DNA of 64,000 nucleotides, from positions 4,751,128 to 4,815,127 of the forward strand of contig NZ_CP116619.1 in assembly GCF_030409055.1 (NCBI RefSeq), read 5' to 3'. How positions within the stretch are numbered: position 1 is the first letter of the stretch; each line of letters starts with the position of its first letter. The stretch is from Trichocoleus desertorum NBK24 (lineage in GTDB: Bacteria; Cyanobacteriota; Cyanobacteriia; FACHB-46). Under the pieces are notes generated by a model. That model was not told where the DNA came from and searched no databases. It saw only the letters and a program-made list of their open reading frames with translations. This document shows, piece after piece, positions 7,286 to 15,452 of the stretch. The translations under genes and the position numbers were made by a program.

Positions 7286-9954
7286 CACATCCACTCCAAA
7301 ACATCACTCAAAGGAACGTCGGCATAGAGGGTTTGACCGTTGCGCTCATAGGCCACTCGCACATAGGTGACGGTGCCAGCGATCGCGCCAAATTGAGAAT
7401 TGAACAGGATTTTGAGAGGTAGTTCTTCAGTCTTGGCTGGAGTTGCGATCGCCACCTCCACCTCTTCCGCTTTGTCATCAACAGGGGGCTGAACTGTAAC
7501 CGCTTGAGAGCCAAAGGGCTTGAACTTATCGCAGCTGCCGTTCTCCTGTGCCCAATCGCGGGTAGCAGCGCAAGACCAGTTCTCACCTTTGGTGCCACAG
7601 GTGAACTCGCTGCCGTCGCCAACGAGATGCCGATGCTGGCAGCTCTTGCAGGATTGCTGAACCGGGAAAGCTTCAACGATGGGCTTGGGTTCAGAGAGTG
7701 GGTATCCAGGGTGAAGCATTTGCTTCTCGGGTGGCAGTGGGCAGCGCTCCAGATACTTTTTGTATTTGCGCTCCCAGGCTTGCCACGCTTCACGACGGCC
7801 TAAGGGATAGAAGCTGAACGCTGGGTGGGCTGTGCGCTCGACTGCGAACTGATTGCGGTATTTGTGGGTTGGGCGGTGCTCGACTCGCTCGGCAATTTGA
7901 CCGTAGAGGCTGAACAATTCCTCTAGGCTGGGGATTTCTTCCTGGACTGGGGGCGATCGCCTCTCAGCAACTTCTTGAACGTGAGCGGCGGTAACTTTGC
8001 CGTTGGGGGCAGTTTCTACAGCTTCTTCCCAGGCTTCACGCTGCTGCTCTGGCTCCAGCTTGGCGAGGGGGCGAAGGTGGCTTTCTCGGATTTGTCCGAT
8101 TTCCCCAATTGGGGAAATGTTGCGCTCAATTTTGGCGGCTTCCAATTCCCGGTAGAGCTGGGATTTGCTCTCGCCAAATTCGGCCATAACGCACTCGCGC
8201 CAACTGTTGTAACCGAGCGCTTTCCAGCCTTCACGCTCATGCAGGTCAAGTAAGAGTTTGCGAGTGTTTTCCAGGTGGCCTTTGATGGAATCAACGCAAT
8301 CGCGGGCTTCTTGCTCAGCCATCATCACCACGGCTGGTGTGGGGGCTGTGGCTTCTAGCTCGCTTCTCAGGTCGCTGATTACTTCGTCTAGAGCGTCGGG
8401 TTGTGGAGTGGGGGCGATCGCCTGCTTCGGAACAAACTCAGCCCTAGTGCCAGTTAGAACCAACTCTCGCTTCCGATACTTAACCGACTGGCCAGCATAG
8501 CCGTTAGCAAAGCCGCCACCTTTGGCTACAGGAAGAGTTTTGTAGGTGTAAACAGGCTCAGTCCATTGCGATCGCTCAACAACCTGAGTGGCATTTACTT
8601 CTAAGGTTTTGAGACCTTTTGAGCAACTACCAGTCACAACCCATTCCCGACCGTCCCAATTAATTACGCCTTTGATTTTGTTTTCTGCAAGAGCCTGACA
8701 GGAGTTGAGTTCGCCAAAGCTCTCTAGTTCAACTTGACTAACCTCAAAAATCTCTCTGGATTCCTCTTCTGCCTCCTCAATGCCTGGGATGGTCATCTGG
8801 GGAGGCTGGTTAGCTGCGATCGCAGCCTCAACCTGGTCAATCACTTCCTTCGCATGGCTGAGAATACCTTCACTATCTGAATAGTCAAAGTCGTTCTCAG
8901 TTGGCTTGCCCCAGGAATTCTCCCCTTTGAAAATATCTACAGCCACGATGCCGCCATTGGGTATTGCCAGTGCAATGCCCCAGCCTCGATACTCTTCTGC
9001 GATGTCGCGAGGGTCAGAAAACTCCGTTGAGTCAGTGAAGTCATATTTGGCAAGGACGGATTCTGGCGTAACTGGAGCAATGACGGTGCAGCGCTTTAGA
9101 AAGCCGTTGTTGACCACGATCGCTAATCTGTGGATGCCATCGGCTGGGTAAATCTCGCGGTACTGCTCATCAATCTCCGCGATGGGAGGCAGCTTGATCT
9201 CACCCTCTACCTGGAGGTACGAGGTGCCATCTGAAGACGAACGCTCTTTGATTTCGCCTGTAGCTAACCGAGTTCGACCAAAGCTGGACTGCGGGAACTG
9301 CACGCGATCGCCAACCTTCAGCTCCAGAACTGGGGCTACCTCCTCTTCTGGCTCATGCGTAGGAGCTACTTCCTCAGTTGGGATAGATTCAGGACGTTCC
9401 ACAAACTCCACGCCTGACGCAAGGATAGACATCACCATCCGATCGCCGTCTGGCAAAACTAGAAAATCTTTTCCGTAGCAAACATCAGGGCCGCTCTCTG
9501 TAATCGTTGCCAGCTTCCCTACATTGCGAGGGGCTTCTACGATGCGAACGCGATCGCCAACCTTCAGCTCACGGGCAGCAACTGGCTCAGACTTAGAGAC
9601 CAATTTCTCAAGCATTTCTGGCTTAAACCGACCCTTGCCAGGTTCAAGGGCGATGCTATGAGCCAAATCTGGATCAACCTTGGTGACTACGGAAACTAAG
9701 CCCTGGCTATATCCCCGTTTCACTCGAACCCGATCGCCCACCCTCAGCTCAGAAGTCTCGATCGCAACTTCTTCTGCCTCTTGCTCCTCAGGGCTTTCCA
9801 ACCGCTCTAGCCACTCGCGATAGAAGTATTGCTTCTCACCTGAATCGGTTTCTACGTTGACGATTGTTGCCCGCACTCTGCAAACAACCCCAGTTTTGCC
9901 AGTGAGGTGTTTCACATGGTCTGCCGCTTCAAGAATGCGAACGCGATCGCCCAC
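7285..9954 (-). CDS. KOW-like repeat / ParB-like HTH protein
   Basis: The protein has about 889 residues. Four KOW/SH3-like repeats with the core LKVGDRVRI begin near residues 1, 72, 132 and 213. A central region of unknown fold follows. A ParB/DUF3102-like helix-turn-helix region occupies about 550-670 (KALGYNSWRECVMAEFG, SKSQLYRELEAAKIERNI, HLRPLAKLEPEQQREAW). A Cys cluster near 770-818 (CKSCQHR, FTCG, WSCA, SCDKF) suggests zinc. The open frame extends upstream to 10248, but that stretch is low-complexity and overlaps a convincing HTH gene, so GTG at 9954, 2 bp after that gene's stop, is preferred. DNA binding or partition is inferred. Confidence 0.75.
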   Translation of the reverse strand: MGDRVRILEAADHVKHLTGKTGVVCRVRATIVNVETDSGEKQYFYREWLERLESPEEQEAEEVAIETSELRVGDRVRVKRGYSQGLVSVVTKVDPDLAHSIALEPGKGRFKPEMLEKLVSKSEPVAARELKVGDRVRIVEAPRNVGKLATITESGPDVCYGKDFLVLPDGDRMVMSILASGVEFVERPESIPTEEVAPTHEPEEEVAPVLELKVGDRVQFPQSSFGRTRLATGEIKERSSSDGTSYLQVEGEIKLPPIAEIDEQYREIYPADGIHRLAIVVNNGFLKRCTVIAPVTPESVLAKYDFTDSTEFSDPRDIAEEYRGWGIALAIPNGGIVAVDIFKGENSWGKPTENDFDYSDSEGILSHAKEVIDQVEAAIAANQPPQMTIPGIEEAEEESREIFEVSQVELESFGELNSCQALAENKIKGVINWDGREWVVTGSCSKGLKTLEVNATQVVERSQWTEPVYTYKTLPVAKGGGFANGYAGQSVKYRKRELVLTGTRAEFVPKQAIAPTPQPDALDEVISDLRSELEATAPTPAVVMMAEQEARDCVDSIKGHLENTRKLLLDLHEREGWKALGYNSWRECVMAEFGESKSQLYRELEAAKIERNISPIGEIGQIRESHLRPLAKLEPEQQREAWEEAVETAPNGKVTAAHVQEVAERRSPPVQEEIPSLEELFSLYGQIAERVEHRPTHKYRNQFAVERTAHPAFSFYPLGRREAWQAWERKYKKYLERCPLPPEKQMLHPGYPLSEPKPIVEAFPVQQSCKSCQHRHLVGDGSEFTCGTKGENWSCAATRDWAQENGSCDKFKPFGSQAVTVQPPVDDKAEEVEVAIATPAKTEELPLKILFNSQFGAIAGTVTYVRVAYERNGQTLYADVPLSDVLEWM
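8100..8117. repeat. AATT-centred palindrome TTCCCCAATTGGGGAA (copy 1)
   Basis: A perfect palindrome inside the KOW/ParB-like gene, where it encodes ISPIGE on the minus strand. Six further exact copies lie across the window. Confidence 0.85.
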
Positions 9955-9956
9955 TT

Positions 9957-10172
9957 TCAGGTCTCTGGCTCCGCCGGAAACCAGTGGTGTATGTGCCCGC
10001 TCTCCTGCATCTGAATCAGCTTCCTCACTCTGAGGATTGCTAGATTTCGTCTTACCAGTGTTTCGCTGATGCCCGACCTTTCCGCCAGATCGGGTGCCGC
10101 TAGTCCGGGATTGGCTTTCACTGCTTCCAGTGTTTTCTGGGCTGATGGGCTCAAGGGTCGTTGTCGTGCCAT
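9957..10172 (-). CDS. Winged-helix regulator (71 aa) overlapping a longer open frame
   Basis: The product reads SPSAQKTLEAVKANPGLAAP then DLAERSGISETLVRRNLAIL, a textbook winged helix-turn-helix with hydrophobic spacing and a GIS turn, and ends with a HIHHWF wing. The other frame over the same bases gives a Ser/Thr/Gly-rich sequence typical of a shadow. No strong ribosome site precedes the ATG at 10172; GGAG sits better for an ATG at 10182 in the shadow frame, so the start is not fully settled. It lies directly before the KOW/ParB-like gene and is probably cotranslated with it. Confidence 0.65.
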   Translation of the reverse strand: MARQRPLSPSAQKTLEAVKANPGLAAPDLAERSGISETLVRRNLAILRVRKLIQMQESGHIHHWFPAEPET

Positions 10173-10225
10173 AGTCGTCCATTGTTCGTAACTCCAAAAT
10201 TGTTGTGGTGTGCGGTGATGAGGGA

Positions 10226-10342
10226 CTAACGGTGCCTGTCAACCTCATCGGCTATGTGGCCCATCCAGGCGAGTAGGCCGAAAACTGAAACAAGCAAAAT
10301 CACGATCGCGAGGGTTAGGGCAGTGATGATGGCGAGGATCAT
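10226..10342 (-). CDS. Small single-pass membrane protein (38 aa)
   Basis: MILAIITALTLAIVILLVSV continues to a Trp-Met boundary and a short polar tail HIADEVDRHR. It is one strong transmembrane helix with a cytoplasmic-type charged end. The ATG overlaps the stop of the upstream gene (ATGA), the spacing seen throughout this operon. The function is unknown. Confidence 0.6.
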   Translation of the reverse strand: MILAIITALTLAIVILLVSVFGLLAWMGHIADEVDRHR

Positions 10343-10803
10343 GCGGCTTTTTCCTCCTTGCGTTGGACTGCGGCGATCGCGGCTCTAGCGGCATTGAGGT
10401 ATCCGGGTGAGGGCTGCTTATCAACCTCCTGACCTGGCCTGTAAAGCTGCTGAACCTGTGCCTGCAACTTTTTGGGTACCATTGCCCAGTGTTTTGGGCA
10501 CATGAGGTATTTGGGTTCAACTGGGCGATCGCACCCAACCACATGGCAGGTGTGCTCCACAGTTTCTGCTTCTGGCTCATCAGGTGACTCGTCGAGGGCG
10601 ATCGTGCCTTTGATGGTCAGGTCCTTGATTGAGTAGCGCTGAGGAAACAACGGCAGCGGATAGGGCTTGCCTGTTTTGGGGTCAGTGGGACTTTGCACCC
10701 ACATCACGTCGGCCATGATGCCGTCTAAGCCCCAAGGCGTTTCGCAGATGTAGCCGAGCCATCCAGGCTTTGCAGAGTGAGTAACGGCGGGGTAGCTACT
10801 CAC
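10339..10803 (-). CDS. Putative zinc-binding phage protein (154 aa)
   Basis: The N-terminal half is of unknown fold. The C-terminal half has CHVVGCDRPVEPKYLMCPKH, a C-x4-C ... C-x2-H set likely to bind zinc, followed by QVQQLYRPGQEVDKQPSPGY and an Ala-rich helix. I have the impression that this C-terminal block recurs in phage and plasmid genes of unknown role. GTG at 10803 is chosen because GGGAGG lies 6 bp upstream and GTGA overlaps the previous stop. A longer frame to 10863 exists but lies within the upstream gene. Confidence 0.7.
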   Translation of the reverse strand: MSSYPAVTHSAKPGWLGYICETPWGLDGIMADVMWVQSPTDPKTGKPYPLPLFPQRYSIKDLTIKGTIALDESPDEPEAETVEHTCHVVGCDRPVEPKYLMCPKHWAMVPKKLQAQVQQLYRPGQEVDKQPSPGYLNAARAAIAAVQRKEEKAA

Positions 10804-11048
10804 TTCACACCTCCCTGAACTGTGCGATCGCCCATCCACTCTCGGCAGGATTGCTCCCACCAAAATTGCTCGGATTCGTAGCGCAGGTATCCGCCATCGG
10901 CCCAGTTCTTGGCGGCGGTGTAAATGGTGTTTGGGGCGCGATCGCTAAACTCTGCACTCAGCTGCTGCTTGGTGTAGCGGCGACCTGGATTCCGTACCAA
11001 GAATTTGTAAATTGCATACCGAGTAGAGTTGCGGCTTAGTGGCTTCAC
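10800..11048 (-). CDS. Small winged-helix protein (82 aa)
   Basis: The sequence RYAIYKFLVRNPGRRYTKQQ with LSAEFSDRAPNTIYTAAKNW and a wing-like GGYLRYESEQFWW fits a small winged helix. It overlaps its neighbours by 4 bp on both sides. It is probably a phage DNA-binding protein; targets are unknown. Confidence 0.65.
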   Translation of the reverse strand: MKPLSRNSTRYAIYKFLVRNPGRRYTKQQLSAEFSDRAPNTIYTAAKNWADGGYLRYESEQFWWEQSCREWMGDRTVQGGVK

Positions 11049-11716
11049 TTCGCACCTCCCACTCGTGCCTGACGGATGGTGACGCTGAGCCGTCCGGGCT
11101 TGCTCATGCCTAGCTCTGCGGGGGCGGTACCAGGGTGAATCTTCATCACGCCGTGGTAGGCCATGCGAGACGCTCCAGCCATGATGAACACGTCACCCGA
11201 TCGCATTTCAAAATCGATGTAGGGCTGATTCTTGCTCTCGCAGTTGCCCAGGCGGAAGGTGCAGGAATCACCCAGCGCAACGGTGACGATCGGACTGCCA
11301 CAATCCAGCAGCGCCTGATCCTCGCTCTTGTCTTGGTGCATGCCCAGCTTGGCTTCTGGTGAGTACCAGTTAACGATCGCGGTATCGGGTTCGTAGTAGG
11401 GCTGGAAGCGGCGGTGCTTGTAGGCAGCGGCCAGGGCGCGAGTGTAGACGAACAGCAACCGAGCTGGCATTTCGCGTTTGGGTTCGCTGTACTGGTAGGG
11501 CTCCCAGTGGTAGCCGAGGCAGCACACTTGAACACTGAGGGGGAGGCGCTCTCCGAAAGGTAGCCGGGGAGTGGTGAAGCCGCCTTTGCACCAAAACCGC
11601 AGCCACTCCAGCAGTTCTTGCTGAGCGTCAAGGTCTAGCCAGTCGGGGAGAAGCCAAGCGTCAGGGGCGATCTCGTGCTTTTCCCGTTGCTCTGAGATGA
11701 GGCTTAACTGACTCAC
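11045..11716 (-). CDS. alkB: AlkB-like 2-oxoglutarate/Fe(II) dioxygenase
   Basis: AlkB enzymes remove alkyl groups from DNA or RNA bases by oxidation, using Fe(II) and 2-oxoglutarate. The 223-residue protein carries NWYSPEAKLGMHQDKSE (H127 and D129, iron ligands), GDVFIMAG and MAYHG (H188, third ligand), and RLSVTIRQ (Arg for 2-oxoglutarate). Length and order match E. coli AlkB. It is unusual phage cargo but known in some phages, and could protect phage DNA from alkylation. It sits in the middle of the 4-bp-overlap operon. Confidence 0.93.
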   Translation of the reverse strand: MSQLSLISEQREKHEIAPDAWLLPDWLDLDAQQELLEWLRFWCKGGFTTPRLPFGERLPLSVQVCCLGYHWEPYQYSEPKREMPARLLFVYTRALAAAYKHRRFQPYYEPDTAIVNWYSPEAKLGMHQDKSEDQALLDCGSPIVTVALGDSCTFRLGNCESKNQPYIDFEMRSGDVFIMAGASRMAYHGVMKIHPGTAPAELGMSKPGRLSVTIRQARVGGAK

Positions 11717-13212
11717 GCTGCACCTCCCACTAGCTGTTGAGTTTTCAGTAGCTTCAGTAGGCGCTCTAGCTCTTCATCCTCCAGGTGGTGAGTGCTTCGC
11801 ACCTTGAATTCACCCTCCACGAAGCAATCCAACTCAGCCTGACTCCAGCCCAAGCAGCGTTGAACCACATCAATCTCTGCAAGGATTTCACTGGTATCAG
11901 TGAGTGACATCGACAGCCCAAGTCCGCCAAACAGGCTCTGTAAGTCCGCAAGGGATTGAAGCTTGGGAGGCTCAGGAGCGATCGCCGCTTGAACTGGCTG
12001 CGGTGGAATGGGTGGTAATTCCCCAATTGGGGAAACGCTTGGAGCTGGAGATGGGACATTCCCCAACTCAATGCCCAACTCTTGTGCCCGCTTGAGAATG
12101 GCGGGAGAGAGGGGCCTGCCTGCTGCCTTCGCTGCGATCGCCATGCCTCGAATCCGCTCAGCTTCCTCGTCAGCGGTGGTTGGGACACCGAAGGGGTTGT
12201 GATTGGCGAGAGTTGGCGGCTCTGCTGCAACTGGGGCGATCGCGACTGGGTTGGAGGCTTGCCGCTCTAGATGCTGATGCATCTCCTGTAACATCAACTC
12301 AATCTCCCCCCACAGCGCACCCTGGATGCGCTTGGTGATCCACCGCTGACCATCGCCGTACTCGTGAGAGTGATTGAGCTTTTTCAGGTGACGGCAGCAG
12401 GCTTCGACCAACTCAGGCAGGAAGTCTGTCCAACCGGGGCCAACCCAAACGTGGCCTAAGCCGAGGGGAATGAGTTGCGGGTATTTGTGGCCTGGATGCT
12501 GGCAGCGCTCGGCGAAATGGTCGCGCGGTTTTTCAATTTTTGAAAAATTTGGCGACAGCGCGGCGGCGGAAAACTGATCCTCTGCAACCTGCGACGCTTC
12601 GACCAAAGTGGAATTAACAGGAACCTGCTTCTCAACAGGTGGGGTAGCGCTTACCTCTTCCGGTTCGGAAGGATCGGATCGAAGCGAAGCGAAATCCTCA
12701 CGCCCGCTCGCGCTCTTATTGTGAGTAGGCTTTGTAGTAGGTTTTGTAGATATAGAAAGAATCTGCGAATTTTCAAGATTCAGAACCTGCGAATTTTGCA
12801 GATTGGATTCTTTAAATTTTGCAGATTCCATTCTTGAATCTTTCAAGTTTCCATTCTGCAAAAAGTCCAGAAAGGATTCTGCGAGTTTTTCAGAATCGAT
12901 TCTGAAATGTAGGGTTGGAGCGCCGTTAACTTTTTTGATTTTCAGCTCCAAAACACCCATTTTTTGGAGCTGGCGGCTGTGCTTCCTGACCTTGTATTCA
13001 GCCAGGTGAATTTCCTCTTCCCATTCGGGGTAGGTCTTGTAAAACCACCCTTCAGGGTCTTTTGTGCGATCGCTCCAATAAATGCACTGAGACAGCAGCA
13101 GAGCGCATTCTAGGCTGCGTGTGTAGCTGATGTAGGGGGCAGGAATGGTTAGGGTGTTAGCCTGCCCTGCAAACGTTTTAATCAGGTGACTGATTTCGGA
13201 GTAAAGCTTCAT
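11713..13212 (-). CDS. Replication-initiator-like winged-helix protein
   Basis: In this 499-residue protein the first 110 residues form a winged-helix region (ALLLSQCIYWSDRT, GWFYKTYPEWEEEIHLAEYK, SRQLQKMGVLELKI) of the type at the front of phage and plasmid replication proteins. Residues about 120-155 are 8-residue repeats (NLQNSQVL, NLENSQIL) encoded by DNA repeats. A flexible region and a C-terminal helical domain with GLGHVWVGPGWTDFLPELV follow. The 350-aa protein at 51272 has the same plan. A role in replication initiation is inferred from this plan and from the repeats, since phage origins often lie inside the initiator gene. Confidence 0.65.
   Translation of the reverse strand: MKLYSEISHLIKTFAGQANTLTIPAPYISYTRSLECALLLSQCIYWSDRTKDPEGWFYKTYPEWEEEIHLAEYKVRKHSRQLQKMGVLELKIKKVNGAPTLHFRIDSEKLAESFLDFLQNGNLKDSRMESAKFKESNLQNSQVLNLENSQILSISTKPTTKPTHNKSASGREDFASLRSDPSEPEEVSATPPVEKQVPVNSTLVEASQVAEDQFSAAALSPNFSKIEKPRDHFAERCQHPGHKYPQLIPLGLGHVWVGPGWTDFLPELVEACCRHLKKLNHSHEYGDGQRWITKRIQGALWGEIELMLQEMHQHLERQASNPVAIAPVAAEPPTLANHNPFGVPTTADEEAERIRGMAIAAKAAGRPLSPAILKRAQELGIELGNVPSPAPSVSPIGELPPIPPQPVQAAIAPEPPKLQSLADLQSLFGGLGLSMSLTDTSEILAEIDVVQRCLGWSQAELDCFVEGEFKVRSTHHLEDEELERLLKLLKTQQLVGGAA
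12019..12034. repeat. AATT-centred palindrome TTCCCCAATTGGGGAA (copy 2)
   Basis: An exact copy inside the initiator-like gene, encoding SPIGE on the minus strand. Confidence 0.85.
12758..12910. repeat. AT-rich iteron-like repeats in the initiator-like gene
   Basis: On the minus strand AATCTGCAAAATT and close variants such as AATCTTGAAAATTCGCAG recur at 23-24 bp spacing, three good copies plus several degenerate ones toward 12905 (ATTCTGCGAG, ATTCTGCAAA, GATTCTGAA). The region is much richer in A and T than its surroundings. Such a cluster within an initiator gene is the usual layout of phage replication origins. No DnaA box was confirmed. Confidence 0.5.
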
Positions 13213-13949
13213 AACTTCACCTCCGTTTGGGCTGCGATCGCGCCATCAATCCGTTTAAACTCAACCACCCGGAGCCAAGGGTTGGATTCCCAGGGATAAG
13301 TTTTGCCGTTGATGGAATCCCAAAGCGAACGGAAAGACCACACAGGGGAAGAGAAGCCATACTCTTTGCCCTGATAGTCAAACCACCTTCTAAAGTTGGG
13401 GTTGATGTCAGGTGAGGGGTTTTCAAATGCAACCCCTTCAGCGATCGCATCTTCCTCGCTGATGTCTTGCAATCGCTCCACTCGTACCTGAGCTACTTCT
13501 AGAGTGATGCGACCAACCTTACGGGGCATGTGGATTGAGGGTTTCCATCTTGGGCCTTCAGGGTCTGCTTGGCACAAGATCCCCATTTCTCCATCCGCTC
13601 GATACCAGACCTCGATTGGATAGCCATCCAGCTCTATGAGTCGCGCACCGTCATAGGCGAGTTCTCCGCTGGCAGTTGGCTGGACAGGCGACCAAGTCTC
13701 ACGTACCCACAGGCGATCGCCCGCCTTCCCATAAGGACAAGGGATAGAGGCGAGGCAACCAGTGTTGGCGCAAATAATTTGAGCCTCTTTGCCGTCCGTC
13801 TCAAAGTCATCCCAATTTTTGGTTGACCAAGAAGGCAGCTTTATAACTCGCCTCGTCTGGGTCTTGGGATTTTCGCCCCTCAATATCGCTCGAACCATTG
13901 CGCCTGAGAACAGGATGGGGCGCTCCTTGATAGCTGTAGGAGTGCTCAT
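13209..13949 (-). CDS. ASCH-domain-like phage protein
   Basis: The 246-residue protein has the order ILFSGAMVRAILRG, KTQTRRV, GDRLWVRETW, WKPSIHMPR, GRITLEVAQVRVERLQDISE and NPWLRVVEFKRI. This is the layout of a widespread phage family with an ASCH/PUA-like beta-barrel, thought to bind RNA or modified bases. The biological role is unknown. It overlaps both neighbours by 4 bp in the operon. Confidence 0.8.
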   Translation of the reverse strand: MSTPTAIKERPILFSGAMVRAILRGENPKTQTRRVIKLPSWSTKNWDDFETDGKEAQIICANTGCLASIPCPYGKAGDRLWVRETWSPVQPTASGELAYDGARLIELDGYPIEVWYRADGEMGILCQADPEGPRWKPSIHMPRKVGRITLEVAQVRVERLQDISEEDAIAEGVAFENPSPDINPNFRRWFDYQGKEYGFSSPVWSFRSLWDSINGKTYPWESNPWLRVVEFKRIDGAIAAQTEVKL

Positions 13950-14338
13950 GACTGCACCTCTGACACACTTGCCGCTCTTACGCCTTCAACAGCGTTCAGA
14001 TAGGCTTCTAGCCATGCTTTAGCAGCGATCGCGCTAGTGGCTGAATAGTCGCTTGGCGTATCGTCTGTGGGATAAACCGTGATGTCGTGCTCAATGCCGT
14101 CTGGTTGGCGACTGATGTGATGGAAAGCAGTCCAGTCGGGACGAGCAGCGATCGCCTCTTGCACTGCATATTCAATCACTGCGAGGCTTTGAGGGTCGTT
14201 GCCGTGGTTGTAGACTCTGCACCATTTATTGCAGCCTACGAGCTGGAGCCAGTTCATATCTGAGGGCTGCGAGGATGACCAGGGAAGGCACCGATCGCCC
14301 TCTAATAGGCACCAACGGTCTAGGAGTTCAGCTAGCAT
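13946..14338 (-). CDS. Uncharacterised 130-aa protein
   Basis: No family is recognised. The protein is soluble, with a central HISRQPDGIEHDITVYPTDD beta-rich part and an Ala-rich C-terminal helix. Its first bases overlap the stop of the following upstream gene, and its own stop overlaps the ASCH-like gene. Confidence 0.7.
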   Translation of the reverse strand: MLAELLDRWCLLEGDRCLPWSSSQPSDMNWLQLVGCNKWCRVYNHGNDPQSLAVIEYAVQEAIAARPDWTAFHHISRQPDGIEHDITVYPTDDTPSDYSATSAIAAKAWLEAYLNAVEGVRAASVSEVQS

Positions 14339-14846
14339 TGGCTAACTCCTCAGCTAGGCTGTATCGGTCGTAGTGGCCGCAGTGGGTTTGACGAAGAATG
14401 CCGCGATCGCAAAGCCTCTGGCAGATTGCTAGGATTTCTGCGGATGAAAGGTGCTTAAGGCGGACACCGATCGCGATCTTGAGTTGCCCGACGGTGAGTG
14501 CTCCTCTGCCACCTGTACTGCTGATGAGGAAGCTCACAATGGCTTCTTCTTCCTCGCCGACGTTGATACCGAAGAGCTGCTTGGCTAGTGTTTCGTCCCC
14601 CACCAAGACCTGTTTGACTCCTAGGTGAACTTTGGCGATCGCGGTGGCACAGATTGAGCAGAGGTAGCGATCGGGCCATGAGCCGCGACGGGTTCTGGTT
14701 TTGACCACGACACGAGTGGGAGCAAAGGTTGGGTTTCCTCCCTTGAGACAGCAGAGGCAGCAAATACCGCTCTGATTTTTGGTTGCTAACTTGAATCGAG
14801 AGGCGCTGAAGTGGAGAAGTCTGAGTTGCTCGATTAGGCTGCTCAT
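14328..14846 (-). CDS. Cys-rich zinc / winged-helix protein (172 aa)
   Basis: The N-terminal half has GICCLCCLKGG and YLCSICATA, two CxxC-type pairs likely to bind one zinc ion. The C-terminal part (about 105-165) reads LTVGQLKIAIGVRLKHLSSA and LCDRGILRQ, a winged-helix pattern. A DNA-binding regulator is the simplest reading; no named family is recognised. It overlaps the next upstream gene by 4 bp. Confidence 0.7.
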   Translation of the reverse strand: MSSLIEQLRLLHFSASRFKLATKNQSGICCLCCLKGGNPTFAPTRVVVKTRTRRGSWPDRYLCSICATAIAKVHLGVKQVLVGDETLAKQLFGINVGEEEEAIVSFLISSTGGRGALTVGQLKIAIGVRLKHLSSAEILAICQRLCDRGILRQTHCGHYDRYSLAEELANAS

Positions 14847-15349
14847 GCGACACCTCGCACGGCTTCAACCTCTAGGAGTCCTGCTGATTGGAGGGTGGCG
14901 ATCGCCTCGTCATGCTGCCCAGCCTGCAACTCGTTCTCTAGCCAGGATGGAAGCTGAGTGTAGTACTCATTTGGCTCCATGTAGAAGGCGAAGTAGCTGT
15001 AGAGATCAAGTGCTGCTTTGTCTAGCTGGTTGAGCTGGGCGAAGGTGCCACGTATGGGGCGGAATAGGCGGTTATTGAGCTTCTTGGCTGGCTCTGGTGA
15101 TGAGGAGCCGAGGTGCTTGGCGTGGATTTCGGCAACTGTGGCGATCTCGCCTTGGGTGAGCTGGAGGGGATGGGCGATCGCGCTGTGAACGAACTCAGCC
15201 TCGTAGCAGGTAAGCCCTCCGAGGGGCTGTAGCATCTGCAACTGTCGGACATGTTGCGGAACTGGTACACTTTGCTTTGTGGTTGATCTTGGTCGTGGCG
15301 ATTGCTTGAGAATTGGGCGATCGCTTGACCGCTTAGACTTAAGCTTCAT
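14843..15349 (-). CDS. Uncharacterised 168-aa protein
   Basis: A basic, proline-containing N-terminus (about 1-35) precedes a helical domain (VHSAIAHPLQLTQGEIATVA, PTYE-like helices). It contains no recognised motif. It is the first gene of the long coupled run and is separated from the two earlier small genes by a hairpin at 15391-15429. Confidence 0.7.
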   Translation of the reverse strand: MKLKSKRSSDRPILKQSPRPRSTTKQSVPVPQHVRQLQMLQPLGGLTCYEAEFVHSAIAHPLQLTQGEIATVAEIHAKHLGSSSPEPAKKLNNRLFRPIRGTFAQLNQLDKAALDLYSYFAFYMEPNEYYTQLPSWLENELQAGQHDEAIATLQSAGLLEVEAVRGVA

Positions 15350-15390
15350 AATTTAGTTAGTCCGGTTTCTTAGTGGTTACTTGGACTGAA

Positions 15391-15429
15391 AGGCAGCTCT
15401 AAGCCGTAGGAAGTGAAGAGCTGCCTTTT
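15391..15429. terminator. Hairpin inside the early operon
   Basis: AGGCAGCTCT and AGAGCTGCCTTTT form a 10-bp stem around a 16-base loop. It could end transcription in either direction but has only three or four T residues after the stem. It splits the first two small minus-strand genes from the long operon, so partial termination or antitermination is possible. Confidence 0.5.
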
Positions 15430-15452
15430 CAATTGAGCTGTTGCCGCGACCA

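Noticed and set aside
7504-9478. Plus-strand frames within the KOW/ParB-like gene
   Set aside because: Unlike any protein family and caused by the Glu/Val/Ala-rich minus-strand codons; treated as shadows.
10173-10248. Extension of the KOW/ParB-like protein to an ATG at 10248
   Set aside because: The added residues are Ser/Thr/Gly-rich and overlap both a clear HTH frame and the control region before it; the first KOW unit starts only at about 9965.
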